Shown here in pieces: positions 47,016-57,738 of a stretch of 64,000 nucleotides of DNA. The stretch's first letter is position 1, and the number at the start of each line of letters is the position of its first letter. The position numbers and the translations under genes were made by a program. This DNA comes from Pseudomonas sp. FP453. Its GTDB lineage: Bacteria > Pseudomonadota > Gammaproteobacteria > Pseudomonadales > Pseudomonadaceae. The notes under the pieces were generated by a model, which was not told where the DNA came from, searched no databases, and worked only from the letters and a program-made list of their open reading frames with translations. The DNA lies in assembly GCF_030687495.1 (NCBI RefSeq), contig NZ_CP117435.1:4406501-4470500 (forward strand), given 5' to 3'.

Positions 47016-49261
47016 TCAAGGTGTGCGGTTACGCCGCGTCTCAATGATGTTCGGCAACTGGGAAATCCGCCCCAACAACCTTCCCAACGCGTCCAACCCC
47101 GGGATCTCGATGGTCAGGGACATCAGCGCGGTGTTGTCCTCTTTGTTCGAGCGGGTGTTGACCGCCAGCACGTTGATCCGCTCATTGAGCAGCACTTGCG
47201 ACACATCCCGCGCAGCAAGCCGGAACGATCGTAGGCGCGAATCACAATGTCCACCGGATAGGTAAGCACCGGCACCGGTCCCCAGCTGACCTGGATGATC
47301 CGCTCCGGCTCGCGCCCGCCCAGTTGCAGCACCGAGGCGCAGTCCTGGCGGTGAATGCTCACGCCACGGCCCTGGGTGATGTAGCCGACGATGGCGTCGC
47401 CCGGCAACGGCTGGCAGCAGCCGGCCATTTGCGTCATCAGGTTGCCCACGCCCTGGATCTGGATATCGCCACGCTTGCCGGGCTTGTAGCCGGTGGCTTT
47501 GCGTGGGATCAGCTCCAGTTGCTCGCTGCCGCGTTCCGGCTCGACCAGCTGTTGCGCCAGGTTGACCAGTTGCGCCAGGCGCAGGTCGCCGGCACCGAGG
47601 GCGGCGAACATGTCTTCGGCGATCTTCATGTTGGCCTTTTCGGCCAGCTTGTCGAAGTCCACCTGCGGCAGGCCAAGGCGTGCCAGTTCGCGTTCGAGCA
47701 GGGTCTTGCCGGCGGCGACGTTCTGGTCGCGCGCCTGCAACTTGAACCAGTGGACGATCTTCGCCCGCGCCCGCGACGTGGTGATGTAGCCCAGGTTCGG
47801 GTTCAGCCAGTCGCGGCTCGGCGTGCCATGCTTGCTGGTGATGATCTCGACCTGTTCACCGGTTTGCAGGCTGTAGTTGAGCGGCACGATGCGCCCGTTG
47901 ATCTTGGCGCCCCGGCAGTTGTGGCCGATCTCGGTGTGCACGCGGTAGGCGAAGTCCAGCGGCGTCGCGCCCTTGGGCAAGTCGATGGCGTGGCCGTCGG
48001 GGGTGAAGATGTAGACCCGGTCCGGCTCGATATCCACCCGCAGCTGTTCGGCGAGGCCGCCGATGTCGCCGAGTTCTTCGTGCCATTCCAGCACTTGGCG
48101 CAGCCAGGAGATTTTCTCTTCGTACTGGTTGGACCCGGCCTTGACGTCGGTGCCCTTGTAGCGCCAGTGCGCGCACACGCCCAGCTCGGCCTCTTCGTGC
48201 ATGGCGTGGGTGCGGATCTGCACTTCCAGCACCTTGCCTTCGGGGCCGATCACGGCGGTGTGCAGCGAGCGGTAGCCGTTCTCCTTGGGGTTGGCGATGT
48301 AGTCGTCAAACTCCTTGGGAATGTGCCGCCACAACGTGTGGACGATGCCCAGCGCGGTATAGCAGTCGCGCATTTCCGGCACCAGCACCCGCACGGCGCG
48401 CACGTCGTAGATCTGGCTGAAGGCCAGGCCCTTGCGCTGCATTTTGCGCCAGATGGAATAGATGTGTTTGGCCCGGCCGCTGATGTCGGCATCCACGCCG
48501 GTGGCTTGCAGCTCGGCGCGCAACTGGCCCATCACGTCGCTGATAAAGCGCTCGCGATCGAGCCGCCGCTCATGCAGCAGCGTGGCGATCTGTTTGTATT
48601 GGTCGGGTTCGAGGTAGCGGAAGGACAAGTCCTCCAGCTCCCACTTGATATGGCCGATACCCAGGCGATGGGCCAGCGGCGCGTAGATGTCGAAGACCTC
48701 GCGGGCGACGCGGTTGCGCTTTTCGTCGTCGGCGGTCTTCACCGCACGGATCGCGCAGGTGCGTTCGGCCAGCTTGATCAGGGCGACGCGCACGTCGTCG
48801 ACCATCGCCACCAGCATCTTGCGCAGGTTCTCGACCTGACCCTGGGTGCCCAGCACCATCGACTGGCGCGGGCTGAGGCTGGCGCTGATGGCGGCCATGC
48901 GCAGCACGCCGTCGATCAGCTTGGCCACCACGGCGCCGAAACGCTGGCTGACCAGCGGCAACGCGATATGCCCTTCACGCACGCCGCGATAGAGCACGGC
49001 GGCGATCAGCGAATCCTGGTCCAGTTTGAGGTCAGCGAGGATCTCGGCGATTTCAAGCCCGGTGCGAAAGCTGGAAGTGCCTTCGGCCCACAGGTTCTTC
49101 GCCGCATTGTCCTGCTGCTCAGCCTCACGCGCGAACTCGCAGGCCGCTTTCAACGCTTCACGGTCCAGTGCCGGATCGACACTGATGGCATGGTCCAGCC
49201 ATGCCTCCAGGTTGATACTGCCGTCGGTGTTGATCGGCTGGTGTGCTCTCACCTGTACCAT
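47016..49261 (-). pseudogene. relA: RelA, (p)ppGpp synthase, frameshifted before its ACT domain
   Basis: Makes ppGpp on stalled ribosomes. Domains in order are a degenerate HD hydrolase (about 45-200, VREGHIALPLVSQRFG; the HD pair is absent as in other RelA), synthetase (about 245-370, YDVRAVRVLVPEMRDCYTAL and NGYRSLHTAV), TGS (about 405-465, VYIFTPDGHAIDLPKGATPLD), helical/zinc-finger region and ACT. The main frame runs to about 47210, IRAYDRSGLLR, and ends at 47123 with unrelated residues. The correct ACT sequence (SQVLLNERINVLAVNTRSNK) continues in another frame to 47016. The sequence CTGCGCGGGATGTG is two bases longer than an in-frame version. The span 47016-49261 is 2246 bases, two more than 748 codons, so a 2-base insertion fits. 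The unshifted product would be 712 residues. Confidence 0.9.
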
Positions 49262-49383
49262 CTTTCTTACCTTCCCTACGACGCACCTTTGATGCGCCAA
49301 AATCATCGCCGACCTTTTACTGCGAACTCCCTGGCAGGTCACAGGCCCTGGAGAACGCAGGCCGGTCGGATTGAACGGGCATC

Positions 49384-50736
49384 CTAGCCCGCTTCAAATA
49401 ACGCCATGGCCTCGACATGCGCGGTTTGCGGAAACATGTCGAGGATCCCGGCACGTTTTAGCCGGTAGCCTTGCTTGACCAACTCAACCGTGTCCCGCGC
49501 CAGCGTCGCTGGGTTGCAGGACACATACACCAGGCGCTTGGCGCCCAGGGTAGCGAGCTTGCGCACAATCTCTTGGGCACCGTCACGGGGTGGGTCCAAG
49601 AGTACCGCAGAAAAGCCCTGTTTGGCCCATTCTGCGTCGGTCAAAGGCTGGGACAAATCGGCCTGAAAAAACTGCGCATTATGCAAATTGTTGCTGACGG
49701 CATTGAGGGCCGCCCGGTCCACCATGGTCTGCACACCTTCCACCGCCACCACTTCGCGCACTTGCTTGGCGAGTGGCAGGGCAAAGTTGCCCAGGCCGCA
49801 AAACAGGTCCAGCACCCGCTCGTCGGGTTGTGGCGCCAGCCATTCCAGGGCCTGGGCCACCATCGCGGCGTTGACCCCCGCGTTGACTTGCACGAAATCC
49901 CCTGGACGGTAGGCCAGTTGCAGATCCCACTGCTCCAAACGGAAACCCAGCACCGCATCGGCGTCCACCGGCTCCGGCTGGCCCTCGCCATGCAGCCACA
50001 ACTGGGCTTCATGGAAAGTACAAAATTCTTGCAGCACTTGCAGGTCCGCTGCCGACAACGGCGCCATATGCCGCAGCAACACGGCGATGGACGTACCGCT
50101 GAACAGCTCCACATGCCCCAAGGCCTTCGGATTGCTCAAGCGGCGCAGCATGTTCGGCAGGCGCTGCATGATCGGTTGCAAGGCTTGTACCAGCACCGGG
50201 CAATCGTCGATGGCGACGATGTCCTGGCTGGCAACCGCGCGAAAACCCACTTCCAGGTGTTTCGCCTTGGCGTCCCAGCGCACGGCCACACGGGCGCGGC
50301 GGCGGTAGCCGAATTCTGGCCCGCTCAACGGCGCAGCCCATTCTTGCGGTTCGACACCGGCCACGCGCGACAGTTGCTCGGCGAGCATGCGCTGTTTCAG
50401 GGCAAGCTGTTCGCTATGGGACAAGTGCTGCACGCTGCAACCGCCACAGCGGCCGACGTGGGCGCACGGCGCCGGGCGGCGCAGTTCGCTGGCCTTGAAC
50501 ACGCGCTCGGTGCGCGCCTCGACCACTTTGCCGTGGGCGCCCAACACCCGCGCTTCGACTTCTTCGCCGGCCAGCGCGCCATTGACAAACCAGGTGCGGC
50601 CTTCGAAAAACACGATGCCACGGCCGTCATTGGCCAGGCGTTCGATGGTCAGGCGTTGTTTCTTGCCTACGGGAATCTGCGGGGCGCGGCTGCCGCCCGT
50701 CGGTTGGAAGCGCAGGCCTCTCTCGTGCTTGGCCAT
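49384..50736 (-). CDS. rlmD: RlmD, 23S rRNA (uracil-1939-C5)-methyltransferase
   Basis: A 450-residue SAM methyltransferase with an N-terminal TRAM domain ([26 protein letters not shown]), the iron-sulfur cysteines in [15 protein letters not shown], the SAM motif [16 protein letters not shown], and the catalytic nucleophile Cys407 in [13 protein letters not shown]. It follows cysM with a one-base overlap (TGATGG) and precedes relA by 122 bases, the arrangement seen near relA in gamma-proteobacteria. The former name is rumA. Confidence 0.96.
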   Translation of the reverse strand: MAKHERGLRFQPTGGSRAPQIPVGKKQRLTIERLANDGRGIVFFEGRTWFVNGALAGEEVEARVLGAHGKVVEARTERVFKASELRRPAPCAHVGRCGGCSVQHLSHSEQLALKQRMLAEQLSRVAGVEPQEWAAPLSGPEFGYRRRARVAVRWDAKAKHLEVGFRAVASQDIVAIDDCPVLVQALQPIMQRLPNMLRRLSNPKALGHVELFSGTSIAVLLRHMAPLSAADLQVLQEFCTFHEAQLWLHGEGQPEPVDADAVLGFRLEQWDLQLAYRPGDFVQVNAGVNAAMVAQALEWLAPQPDERVLDLFCGLGNFALPLAKQVREVVAVEGVQTMVDRAALNAVSNNLHNAQFFQADLSQPLTDAEWAKQGFSAVLLDPPRDGAQEIVRKLATLGAKRLVYVSCNPATLARDTVELVKQGYRLKRAGILDMFPQTAHVEAMALFEAG

Positions 50737-51638
50737 CAGTTGGGTTCGTCGAAAATGCCGGTCGACAAGTAACGGTCGCCACGGTCACAGATGATCGCGA
50801 CGATCACCGCATTTTCCACTTCCTGGGACAAGCGCAACATACCGGCCACGGCGCCACCGGAGGACACGCCGCAGAAGATGCCTTCTTCACGGGCCAGGCG
50901 GCGCGTGGTGTCTTCGGCTTCACGCTGGGCCATGTCGATGATGCGGTCCACGCGGGTCGCGCTGTAGATCTTCGGCAGGTACTCTTCGGGCCAGCGGCGG
51001 ATACCCGGGATGGCCGCGCCTTCCATCGGTTGCAGGCCGACGATCTGGATCGCCGGGTTCTGCTCCTTGAGGTAGCGCGAGTTGCCCATGATGGTGCCGG
51101 TGGTGCCCATGGAGCTGACGAAGTGGGTGATGGTGCCGCCGGTCTGGCGCCAGATTTCCGGGCCAGTGCTGGTGTAATGCGCCTCGGGATTGTCACCGTT
51201 GGCGAACTGGTCCAGCACCTGGCCACGGCCTTCGGCGGCCATGCGCTCGGCGAGGTCGCGGGCGCCTTCCATGCCCTCTTCCTGGGTCACCAGCACCAAC
51301 TCGGCGCCATAGGCGGTCATCGCCGCCTTGCGCTCGGCGCTGCCGTTGTCGGGCATGATCAGCACCATCTTGTAACCCTTGATCGCGGCGGCCATGGCCA
51401 GGGCGATCCCGGTGTTACCCGAGGTGGCTTCGATCAGGGTGTCGCCAGGCTTGATCTGCCCGCGCAACTCGGCGCGGGTGATCATCGACAGCGCCGGGCG
51501 GTCTTTTACCGAACCGGCCGGGTTGTTCCCTTCGAGCTTGAGCAACAGGGTATTGCTGGTTTCACCCGCCATGCGTTGCAAGCGGACCAGGGGCGTGTTG
51601 CCGACGCAGTCGGCGATTGTAGGGTACTGCAAGGTCAT
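50736..51638 (-). CDS. cysM: CysM, cysteine synthase B
   Basis: A PLP enzyme that makes cysteine (or S-sulfocysteine) from O-acetylserine. The 300-residue protein has the PLP lysine Lys45 in [14 protein letters not shown], the [16 protein letters not shown] loop and the PLP phosphate motif [15 protein letters not shown] 51638 starts the conserved [17 protein letters not shown]; the frame continues upstream without support. The CysM rather than CysK assignment follows from [16 protein letters not shown]. Confidence 0.95.
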   Translation of the reverse strand: MTLQYPTIADCVGNTPLVRLQRMAGETSNTLLLKLEGNNPAGSVKDRPALSMITRAELRGQIKPGDTLIEATSGNTGIALAMAAAIKGYKMVLIMPDNGSAERKAAMTAYGAELVLVTQEEGMEGARDLAERMAAEGRGQVLDQFANGDNPEAHYTSTGPEIWRQTGGTITHFVSSMGTTGTIMGNSRYLKEQNPAIQIVGLQPMEGAAIPGIRRWPEEYLPKIYSATRVDRIIDMAQREAEDTTRRLAREEGIFCGVSSGGAVAGMLRLSQEVENAVIVAIICDRGDRYLSTGIFDEPN

Positions 51639-51718
51639 GGCGTATTCGCAATCCAGACTGCGGGGGCGAACATCATACCGGGAAAGGTCGGCGGGCCATA
51701 TCACGCAAAGTGTGGTGC

Positions 51719-54700
51719 TTATTGCTGATAGATATAAGCGACATCGGCGGCACCGTTGAAGTTGCCCCACTCCCCCTCTGTCACCGTTAGAACCAAGCGG
51801 TCCTCAGCGGCTTGCTGGCGACTTAAAACGTCATCCATCAAATTCAGATAGGCGCCGCTGCTTAGCTCTGCGCGTTCATTTCTTTCTTCGATGACCTCCA
51901 GTTCCCGACGGTAGCCCTCCAGTGTGGCGCTAAAGAGCACCTGATACTTCGCTAGCAGAAACTCCCTCCAATATTCACTAGTGGCCAGCCACCCAGGCCA
52001 GTCCAACATTGCCTCGTCAGCCAGAATGCCGTTACGCAATGCGGCAACCGACACCGGGTTGGGAGCGCCCAGGGTTCGGTCAAGCCGCTGGTCAAATGCC
52101 AGGGGAAGGTCCAGGGCCTGAGACAAGGCGATTCGGTAGGCCAGTACACGCGTGCCCATCAATGCCCCCGACTGATCAGGATCAGCCATGATGATCGCGT
52201 TCTCGATGGCTGCCCACCGGCTGGCGGCCCGAAAACAGTTCAAGAGCGGCATGGCATCACCGCCGCCCTTTTTATGCAGTTCGAACATCATGAACCTGAG
52301 TTCCAAATCGTTGAGCGACACTATCAAACCGTTCACGCCACGACTCATTCTGTACGGGTGTTCGAACAGGATCGTGGCCAGTTGCTGGTCAGCGGCCGCC
52401 CTGAAAATCAGGTGCCATACCCTATCGGCCAGGTCTTCACGCAACGCTCGATACCCCGGCTCGACGAACTTGGGATCAGTAGCAATACGCTCGATCAGGG
52501 TAAAAAAACGCTCGAAGAGCCCACGCCCCTGCAAGTCCTGCCAAGCAGCGAGATGGGACGCTACGTCCCTGACCGCCAGCACAGCCAGCCAACGGTCGGG
52601 GCCAGCCGTGACGGGGACGTTATGCGGGTGCAGGCCGAAATGGATGTCTGCACGCCCCGGCTGCTCACGATACTGACGAAACATCTGAAGCGTGCCCTCT
52701 GATAAGGGATTACCGGACAGGTCCATGGCACGATGGACATCCGGGTATAAAAAAAGGTCAGAGCGCGTGAGCACTCTGATCTGGTTATCCCGCAGGTCAA
52801 ATACTTCCAGCCATTTCAGGGTGACGGCGCCTTTGGGCAAGCTTTCCAGCTGAGTGTTGCGCAGGTTCAAAAAGCGCAGGTGTTTCAATCGCGATAGGTC
52901 CAGGCGTTGCCCTTGCCGCAGAGGGTTGGAGGACAAATCCAATACGCGCAGTTGCCCCATTTCATTCAGTTGAATCACATCACCCAGCTTGAACTTGAGC
53001 CGGTTGTTACTCAGGTCCAAGTCTTTCAGACGCGGCATACGGGAAAGCCCTGAGGGCATATGTTCAAACTGGTTGTGGTTTAAACGAACCTGTTTCACCC
53101 CCGGAAAGCACCGCAGGAAACGCTGGGGCAATTGAGAGAGCTGGTTATTTTGAAGGTTCAGTACCTCGACGTGACCAAGATGAGCACGCAGCATGGGGAG
53201 ATCAGTCAGGTCCAGGCCATCGAGATTCAGCTCCTTGGCCACCGCTGTCCCACGAGTGGAGGCCTCCTTGGCCCAACACCTAGCTATCAGCTCAACCGCC
53301 AATGCGCGTGCGTCACGGGCCGGGCCGGACGGCGCAGCATGACGCCATTGCTCCAGCGCAACGTTCATTGCGTCACGCTCCCGGTACAGATAGTCAATCA
53401 TTGCATCACGCTCTCGAACGGAATCGCCGGCGTCCCTCCACAGCTGCAAAACCTCTTCATCTGTCCGTGATGGAAACAACACGCGTAAACGAGCGACCTG
53501 CTCGCGCTCCATCGGCCTCAGGCCCCAACCACTGAGCGGGTAACCGATTCGTCCATCCGCCACGCGCCGGGGCGCATAGAAACGAGGCCGACGCCCTATG
53601 CTTCGGAAAGTCTCGGCAAACTCCCATTTTCTTTGCAGGCGTGAACGGACCGCCTCCAACAACTCCCCCTCTCCAGCACCCTCGACGTAGCCCATTGATT
53701 TGCGTTCGGCCAGCGGCAGCGCCGCCAATAAAACCTCAAGGAACGGGCCGACACTGCCCGTAGGTTGGCGTTTTCCGTTCGCCAGGGGGATATAGGCCTG
53801 ATACTGATTGGACACAGCCACCATGATGCGCTGAAGCGACCCGTCGGAAGGGCCGACGCTGGTACGCAAAAAACCGCCCTTCCACACTTCTACCCGCAAG
53901 TACGCCGGCCAGCCATCGATCTGCGGCAGTGCATGCAAGATCGTTGTCGCGGTGTCCTCATTGGCTGCCGCAGGCAGGTGCACGCTTTCCAAGGCCCTGG
54001 TTTTGCGCAAGTACTCTATCCACCACCGTATGGCCGAATTCAGCGTCGCTGGAACCACACCTTTCTCCAGGCTTCGGCGCTCGCTCGGGGTAACGCCGCG
54101 CACCAGGTCTTCGGCGACCCAGGCCGTCAGCCCGGGATTAACCCGCTGTAGCACTTGCGCCAAGGGGTTTGAAGAAAGCTGGCGATCAGGGCACAACGCT
54201 TCGAAGAAAAGGTGCTCCATCAACGGCTTGTCCAGCGCGACTTTGGTTTCCAGCACGGTGACCTGATCCACGCGTGCAACGCCTGTGCGCCCAACCAATG
54301 CATCTGCACGATCGGGACCGACTTCACCCAGCAGTGTGTCGAAAAAGTCCGCCCCCGTTTCCACCCCCGCCTTGACCCGTTGGTGGCCCCTGAAACGCTC
54401 AACGGTATCCATAAGGATGGCGGGGGGCCGTTCATTGCGCACATGCACCCGCCGCAAGATGTCCGATGTCACGCCACTGATGCGCTGAATCTGTTCTATG
54501 GCATCCGGCGATAATGCGCGAGCCAAAGGCCCTAGGCGATAAAACGGTCGTTGCCCCTCCCAGGTCAGGGGGTTCTCCCATTCATGGCGCCAGGCGCCAG
54601 CGCCGTTGTGGGTCAGGATCGGCGCGTACGCATCGTGCAAGGAAGGATGTTGGATGCGCCACGCCTGTGCCGGGTCGGACTGGGTGACCTTGAAGTAGTC

Positions 54701-57664
54701 GCCTTCAATAAATAGATAACGATCCGCACCCAAGTGATAAAGACCCAGCGCGTCGGGTTCGCTGGCGATACGGGCGTTATCGATGGCTCGGGCGTACTGT
54801 GTGATCTCACGCCGATACGGATGAAACGAACCATCCAGCGCCCGATTGCGCAGCACTGCCTGGGCCAGCTGATGCCGTAAATCCGTGATGGCCTGCCGTG
54901 CGGAGAGCCCCAATTGGATGCGCTCATTTGCAGACAGCTGGTGCACGATGGCTTCAAAGAAGCTGTCCACCCCCGTCAACACCTCGCCGGCGCGCAGTTC
55001 ACGCGGGTCGTACGGGGCAAAATGCCCCTGGCGATGATCGATCACGACGAGCGTCCGATCCTTGCTGCCCTTGGCCACATAGGGCACCGCTTGCCTTGCC
55101 GGGCTGACGACCAGCGCCCGCCCCGTGAGCTCACTCAAGAAACCTTGGGCAAATGCAGCGGCCCAGTTCTGGGTTTGCCGATCAAACCGTCGCCCGTGGA
55201 AAAGTCCATCGACAATGGCTTCACGCCGCGCCACTCGGCGAGCGGAGCGCAGGGCTTGATACAGCGCCTCAGGCTGCAATTGCGACGCCAGCAACTGTGT
55301 CTGCTGGTGCGCCGATAACGGATGTTCGCGCAACACCTCTAGCACGCGCGCCAGGCTCAGTTGCGGGTGCAAGGCCTGCAACTGCGCAACCACCGCCGGG
55401 ACGGCAACCTCGGTGCCCACATTTTCCGGCAGCAACCGGCGCACCGCGGCACTGGCGCCTTTCGCCGCCGTACGGCTGACCTCGGCGAAGCGCGTCAATG
55501 CTTCAAACAGTTCCACGCCCAGCGCCCTGGCCTGCGCCGCCAGGTGTTGGCGCATCACCGGCTCGCCACCGGGGAAATGCTCGGGCATCAACGCCAGGAT
55601 GGCCCTCGGCAAATGTGGCGTCATACGGCGCGGTGTCGAGTAGGCAAATTGATAGTTTTCCAGCACGGTCACGGCCACAGTCACTGTCGTCGGCTGTGTT
55701 GCATCCTTGCTGTAGCGACGCAATTGCAGGCCGTGTTGATTGACAATGCTCAACGCCGTGTCCGCAGGCCAGTGTGCCAACTGCGTCAGCAACGGCGCCA
55801 TGACTTCAAAGGCGCCAACCGGCACGCTGCGCGCGGGTTCGGCGCCTTCGGCCACCCATTCGATCAGGCGGTCGGCCCGGAATCGATGTGCCGCGTCCAC
55901 CAGGGAGGCCGACGGCGCTGCCCCCTCCCACACTTGGTTCAAGGTCTCGCTGGACGTGCCACTGGTGGCGAGCGCGGCCGCCAGGGCGCGAGTGGGCGCG
56001 TCCTGGGTGCCGAGCATTTTTTCAAGCAATTGGGGGGCGTTCAGTGGTACGGGATCGAGGGGCATACTGCGCGGCTGCGACAGTTGCGCAAACAAGCGCT
56101 GGTGGCGACGTCGTGCGCTTTTGGCCACGCGGGTGTGCAATCGGCCACTGATCAGCAAATCCACCAGGTCAACCAGCCCTTGTAGCCACTCGCCGGGTTC
56201 CCCCTGGAGCGCCAGGGCGTAGCCTTCCACCATCGCCGTAGCCAAGGCATAGAACATCGCGATGGCCCGCACCCTGCCCAGGCCTTTCAATGCGCCCGGC
56301 ACAGGGATCAGCAGCACATTGATCACTTCGTTCAGCACGGTCTGGGACAGCTCGATCAATGTCGGCATAAAGCCGGGGGTTTCATTGGCCAGTTCCAGCA
56401 GGTTGGCGCGGCTGCGCTTGATGTAGATGTCGTTCAAACACACCACCGGCGTGCGTTGCACGGTGTTGCGTACAAAACCGATGTTTCGCACATGATCGAC
56501 GCTGGGAACGGCGTGGGCCAGTTCGTAGACCAGGCTGGCAAACCACTCCAGGTTGTTCGGGCGTGCCGTGGTCTTGACGATCTGCTTGAGACGGGCGCAG
56601 TCGCGAAACGACATCATCTGGTACAACCAGTCGATCTCGCCCCTGACGTAAAAACCGTTGAAAGCGACGTGGAATTCTTCGCAGGCACTACGAAAGCTTT
56701 CATGGTGGCGCAAAGAACCACCGGGCCGATTCGGAAAAAAACTGAAGGCGCCCTGGCAACCACTGACCGAAAAAACCAAGTGGGGAATCGCTAAATAATC
56801 ACCGGGCGGCGGCGCCACGTATTGCCCGGTAAACCCGACGGCTTGCGGTAGCCAACTGATGTTGTCCGTACCGTGAGGGATGAACAGTTGCATCTCTTGC
56901 ACAACACCCCAGCGCTCTTCCCCAGCCAGCGCCCGCCGCACGTATTGATACCTGTCGCGATCGACGTGACTGTGGGTGCTGTTTTTGAGCGCATCGATCA
57001 GGGCAAACTCGAATTCGGCACTGGCCAGCGCCATGAAGCTGCCACCCAGCTTCGTGTTGGCAGCCAGTGCAGCATTGAGCTGTTGTTTGAGCTGCCCGCC
57101 AATATCGAGGCGCCGCACCAAGGCGATGAACTCCGCGGCGGTGGCGTTGATTTGGCTGTCCAGGTAGCTGGCATCCGCCAAGCCCGTGCGGCCGGGGTAG
57201 CTCCAACCGGTCAAGCCGTCATAGTTTCGGCACGCGGCTTCCCAGAGGGTAAGGCTTGCCACCTTTATGGCCCCGTCCTCGTGGGCCACACGCCGCACGC
57301 GCCGGGACGACTGCAGGTAGCGGGTATGGATGTACGCCGTGGCCGGGTCGATATCCTGGCCCGTCAACGCCTTGAGCGCGGCGCGTAACGCCCCCATGGC
57401 CTGACGTTCAAACGCTTGGGTGAACTGGGCAATGTCCTGTTCTAGGGCGTGCTGGGCCTCGATCCAGACCCGTTGCAGGCGCACGTATTCAAGCTTCTCC
57501 TCGTCACTGAGGGCGTCGAGAAAGCGGTTGAACTTCACCCGCAGGAAATCCAGGGCTTGCACCGCTGTCCATTCGGGGGCCGCCATTAGCGGAGAGGGTT
57601 GATCCGCGATGAATTCGGCCAGCGGGTCTTGCGGTGATGCAGCACTGCTGGTTGGCTCGACCAT
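51719..57664 (-). CDS. 1981-residue LRR protein resembling toxin-like/NEL ubiquitin ligases, without the catalytic cysteine
   Basis: A very large protein with no signal peptide. The N-terminal 1200 residues are of the kind seen in large Pseudomonas dermonecrotic-toxin-like (DUF6543) proteins (for example EEFHVAFNGFYVRGEIDWLY and DGLFHGRRFDRQTQNWAAAF). Leucine-rich repeats occupy about 1470-1655 (LNLQNNQLSQLPQRF, LDLSNNRLKF, FDLRDNQIRVL). The rest (about 1690-1975) follows the length and pattern of the NEL E3-ligase domain, ending in ERNERAELSSGAYLNLMDDV. In family members the active site reads TTC-V-D; here residues 1774-1778 are SRGVN, so Gly1776 stands for Cys and Asn1778 for Asp. The only nearby cysteine is Cys1810. 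A weak ribosome site precedes ATG 57664. Whether it is secreted, and how, is not visible. Confidence 0.78.
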   Translation of the reverse strand: MVEPTSSAASPQDPLAEFIADQPSPLMAAPEWTAVQALDFLRVKFNRFLDALSDEEKLEYVRLQRVWIEAQHALEQDIAQFTQAFERQAMGALRAALKALTGQDIDPATAYIHTRYLQSSRRVRRVAHEDGAIKVASLTLWEAACRNYDGLTGWSYPGRTGLADASYLDSQINATAAEFIALVRRLDIGGQLKQQLNAALAANTKLGGSFMALASAEFEFALIDALKNSTHSHVDRDRYQYVRRALAGEERWGVVQEMQLFIPHGTDNISWLPQAVGFTGQYVAPPPGDYLAIPHLVFSVSGCQGAFSFFPNRPGGSLRHHESFRSACEEFHVAFNGFYVRGEIDWLYQMMSFRDCARLKQIVKTTARPNNLEWFASLVYELAHAVPSVDHVRNIGFVRNTVQRTPVVCLNDIYIKRSRANLLELANETPGFMPTLIELSQTVLNEVINVLLIPVPGALKGLGRVRAIAMFYALATAMVEGYALALQGEPGEWLQGLVDLVDLLISGRLHTRVAKSARRRHQRLFAQLSQPRSMPLDPVPLNAPQLLEKMLGTQDAPTRALAAALATSGTSSETLNQVWEGAAPSASLVDAAHRFRADRLIEWVAEGAEPARSVPVGAFEVMAPLLTQLAHWPADTALSIVNQHGLQLRRYSKDATQPTTVTVAVTVLENYQFAYSTPRRMTPHLPRAILALMPEHFPGGEPVMRQHLAAQARALGVELFEALTRFAEVSRTAAKGASAAVRRLLPENVGTEVAVPAVVAQLQALHPQLSLARVLEVLREHPLSAHQQTQLLASQLQPEALYQALRSARRVARREAIVDGLFHGRRFDRQTQNWAAAFAQGFLSELTGRALVVSPARQAVPYVAKGSKDRTLVVIDHRQGHFAPYDPRELRAGEVLTGVDSFFEAIVHQLSANERIQLGLSARQAITDLRHQLAQAVLRNRALDGSFHPYRREITQYARAIDNARIASEPDALGLYHLGADRYLFIEGDYFKVTQSDPAQAWRIQHPSLHDAYAPILTHNGAGAWRHEWENPLTWEGQRPFYRLGPLARALSPDAIEQIQRISGVTSDILRRVHVRNERPPAILMDTVERFRGHQRVKAGVETGADFFDTLLGEVGPDRADALVGRTGVARVDQVTVLETKVALDKPLMEHLFFEALCPDRQLSSNPLAQVLQRVNPGLTAWVAEDLVRGVTPSERRSLEKGVVPATLNSAIRWWIEYLRKTRALESVHLPAAANEDTATTILHALPQIDGWPAYLRVEVWKGGFLRTSVGPSDGSLQRIMVAVSNQYQAYIPLANGKRQPTGSVGPFLEVLLAALPLAERKSMGYVEGAGEGELLEAVRSRLQRKWEFAETFRSIGRRPRFYAPRRVADGRIGYPLSGWGLRPMEREQVARLRVLFPSRTDEEVLQLWRDAGDSVRERDAMIDYLYRERDAMNVALEQWRHAAPSGPARDARALAVELIARCWAKEASTRGTAVAKELNLDGLDLTDLPMLRAHLGHVEVLNLQNNQLSQLPQRFLRCFPGVKQVRLNHNQFEHMPSGLSRMPRLKDLDLSNNRLKFKLGDVIQLNEMGQLRVLDLSSNPLRQGQRLDLSRLKHLRFLNLRNTQLESLPKGAVTLKWLEVFDLRDNQIRVLTRSDLFLYPDVHRAMDLSGNPLSEGTLQMFRQYREQPGRADIHFGLHPHNVPVTAGPDRWLAVLAVRDVASHLAAWQDLQGRGLFERFFTLIERIATDPKFVEPGYRALREDLADRVWHLIFRAAADQQLATILFEHPYRMSRGVNGLIVSLNDLELRFMMFELHKKGGGDAMPLLNCFRAASRWAAIENAIIMADPDQSGALMGTRVLAYRIALSQALDLPLAFDQRLDRTLGAPNPVSVAALRNGILADEAMLDWPGWLATSEYWREFLLAKYQVLFSATLEGYRRELEVIEERNERAELSSGAYLNLMDDVLSRQQAAEDRLVLTVTEGEWGNFNGAADVAYIYQQ

Positions 57665-57738
57665 TGATCTGTATCCAGAAAAAAGATCAGCCTATCCATT
57701 TGTCCTCAGCTACTCGGGTAGCTATGTAGTGCGTGGGT

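Noticed and set aside
47195..47215. Programmed ribosomal frameshift in relA
   Set aside because: No slippery heptamer or following pseudoknot was seen, and the change is a two-base excess. RelA is not known to use frameshifting.
47324..49387. Plus-strand open frame of 687 codons across relA
   Set aside because: High GC gives long open antisense frames; its product has no family pattern and relA is certain on the other strand.
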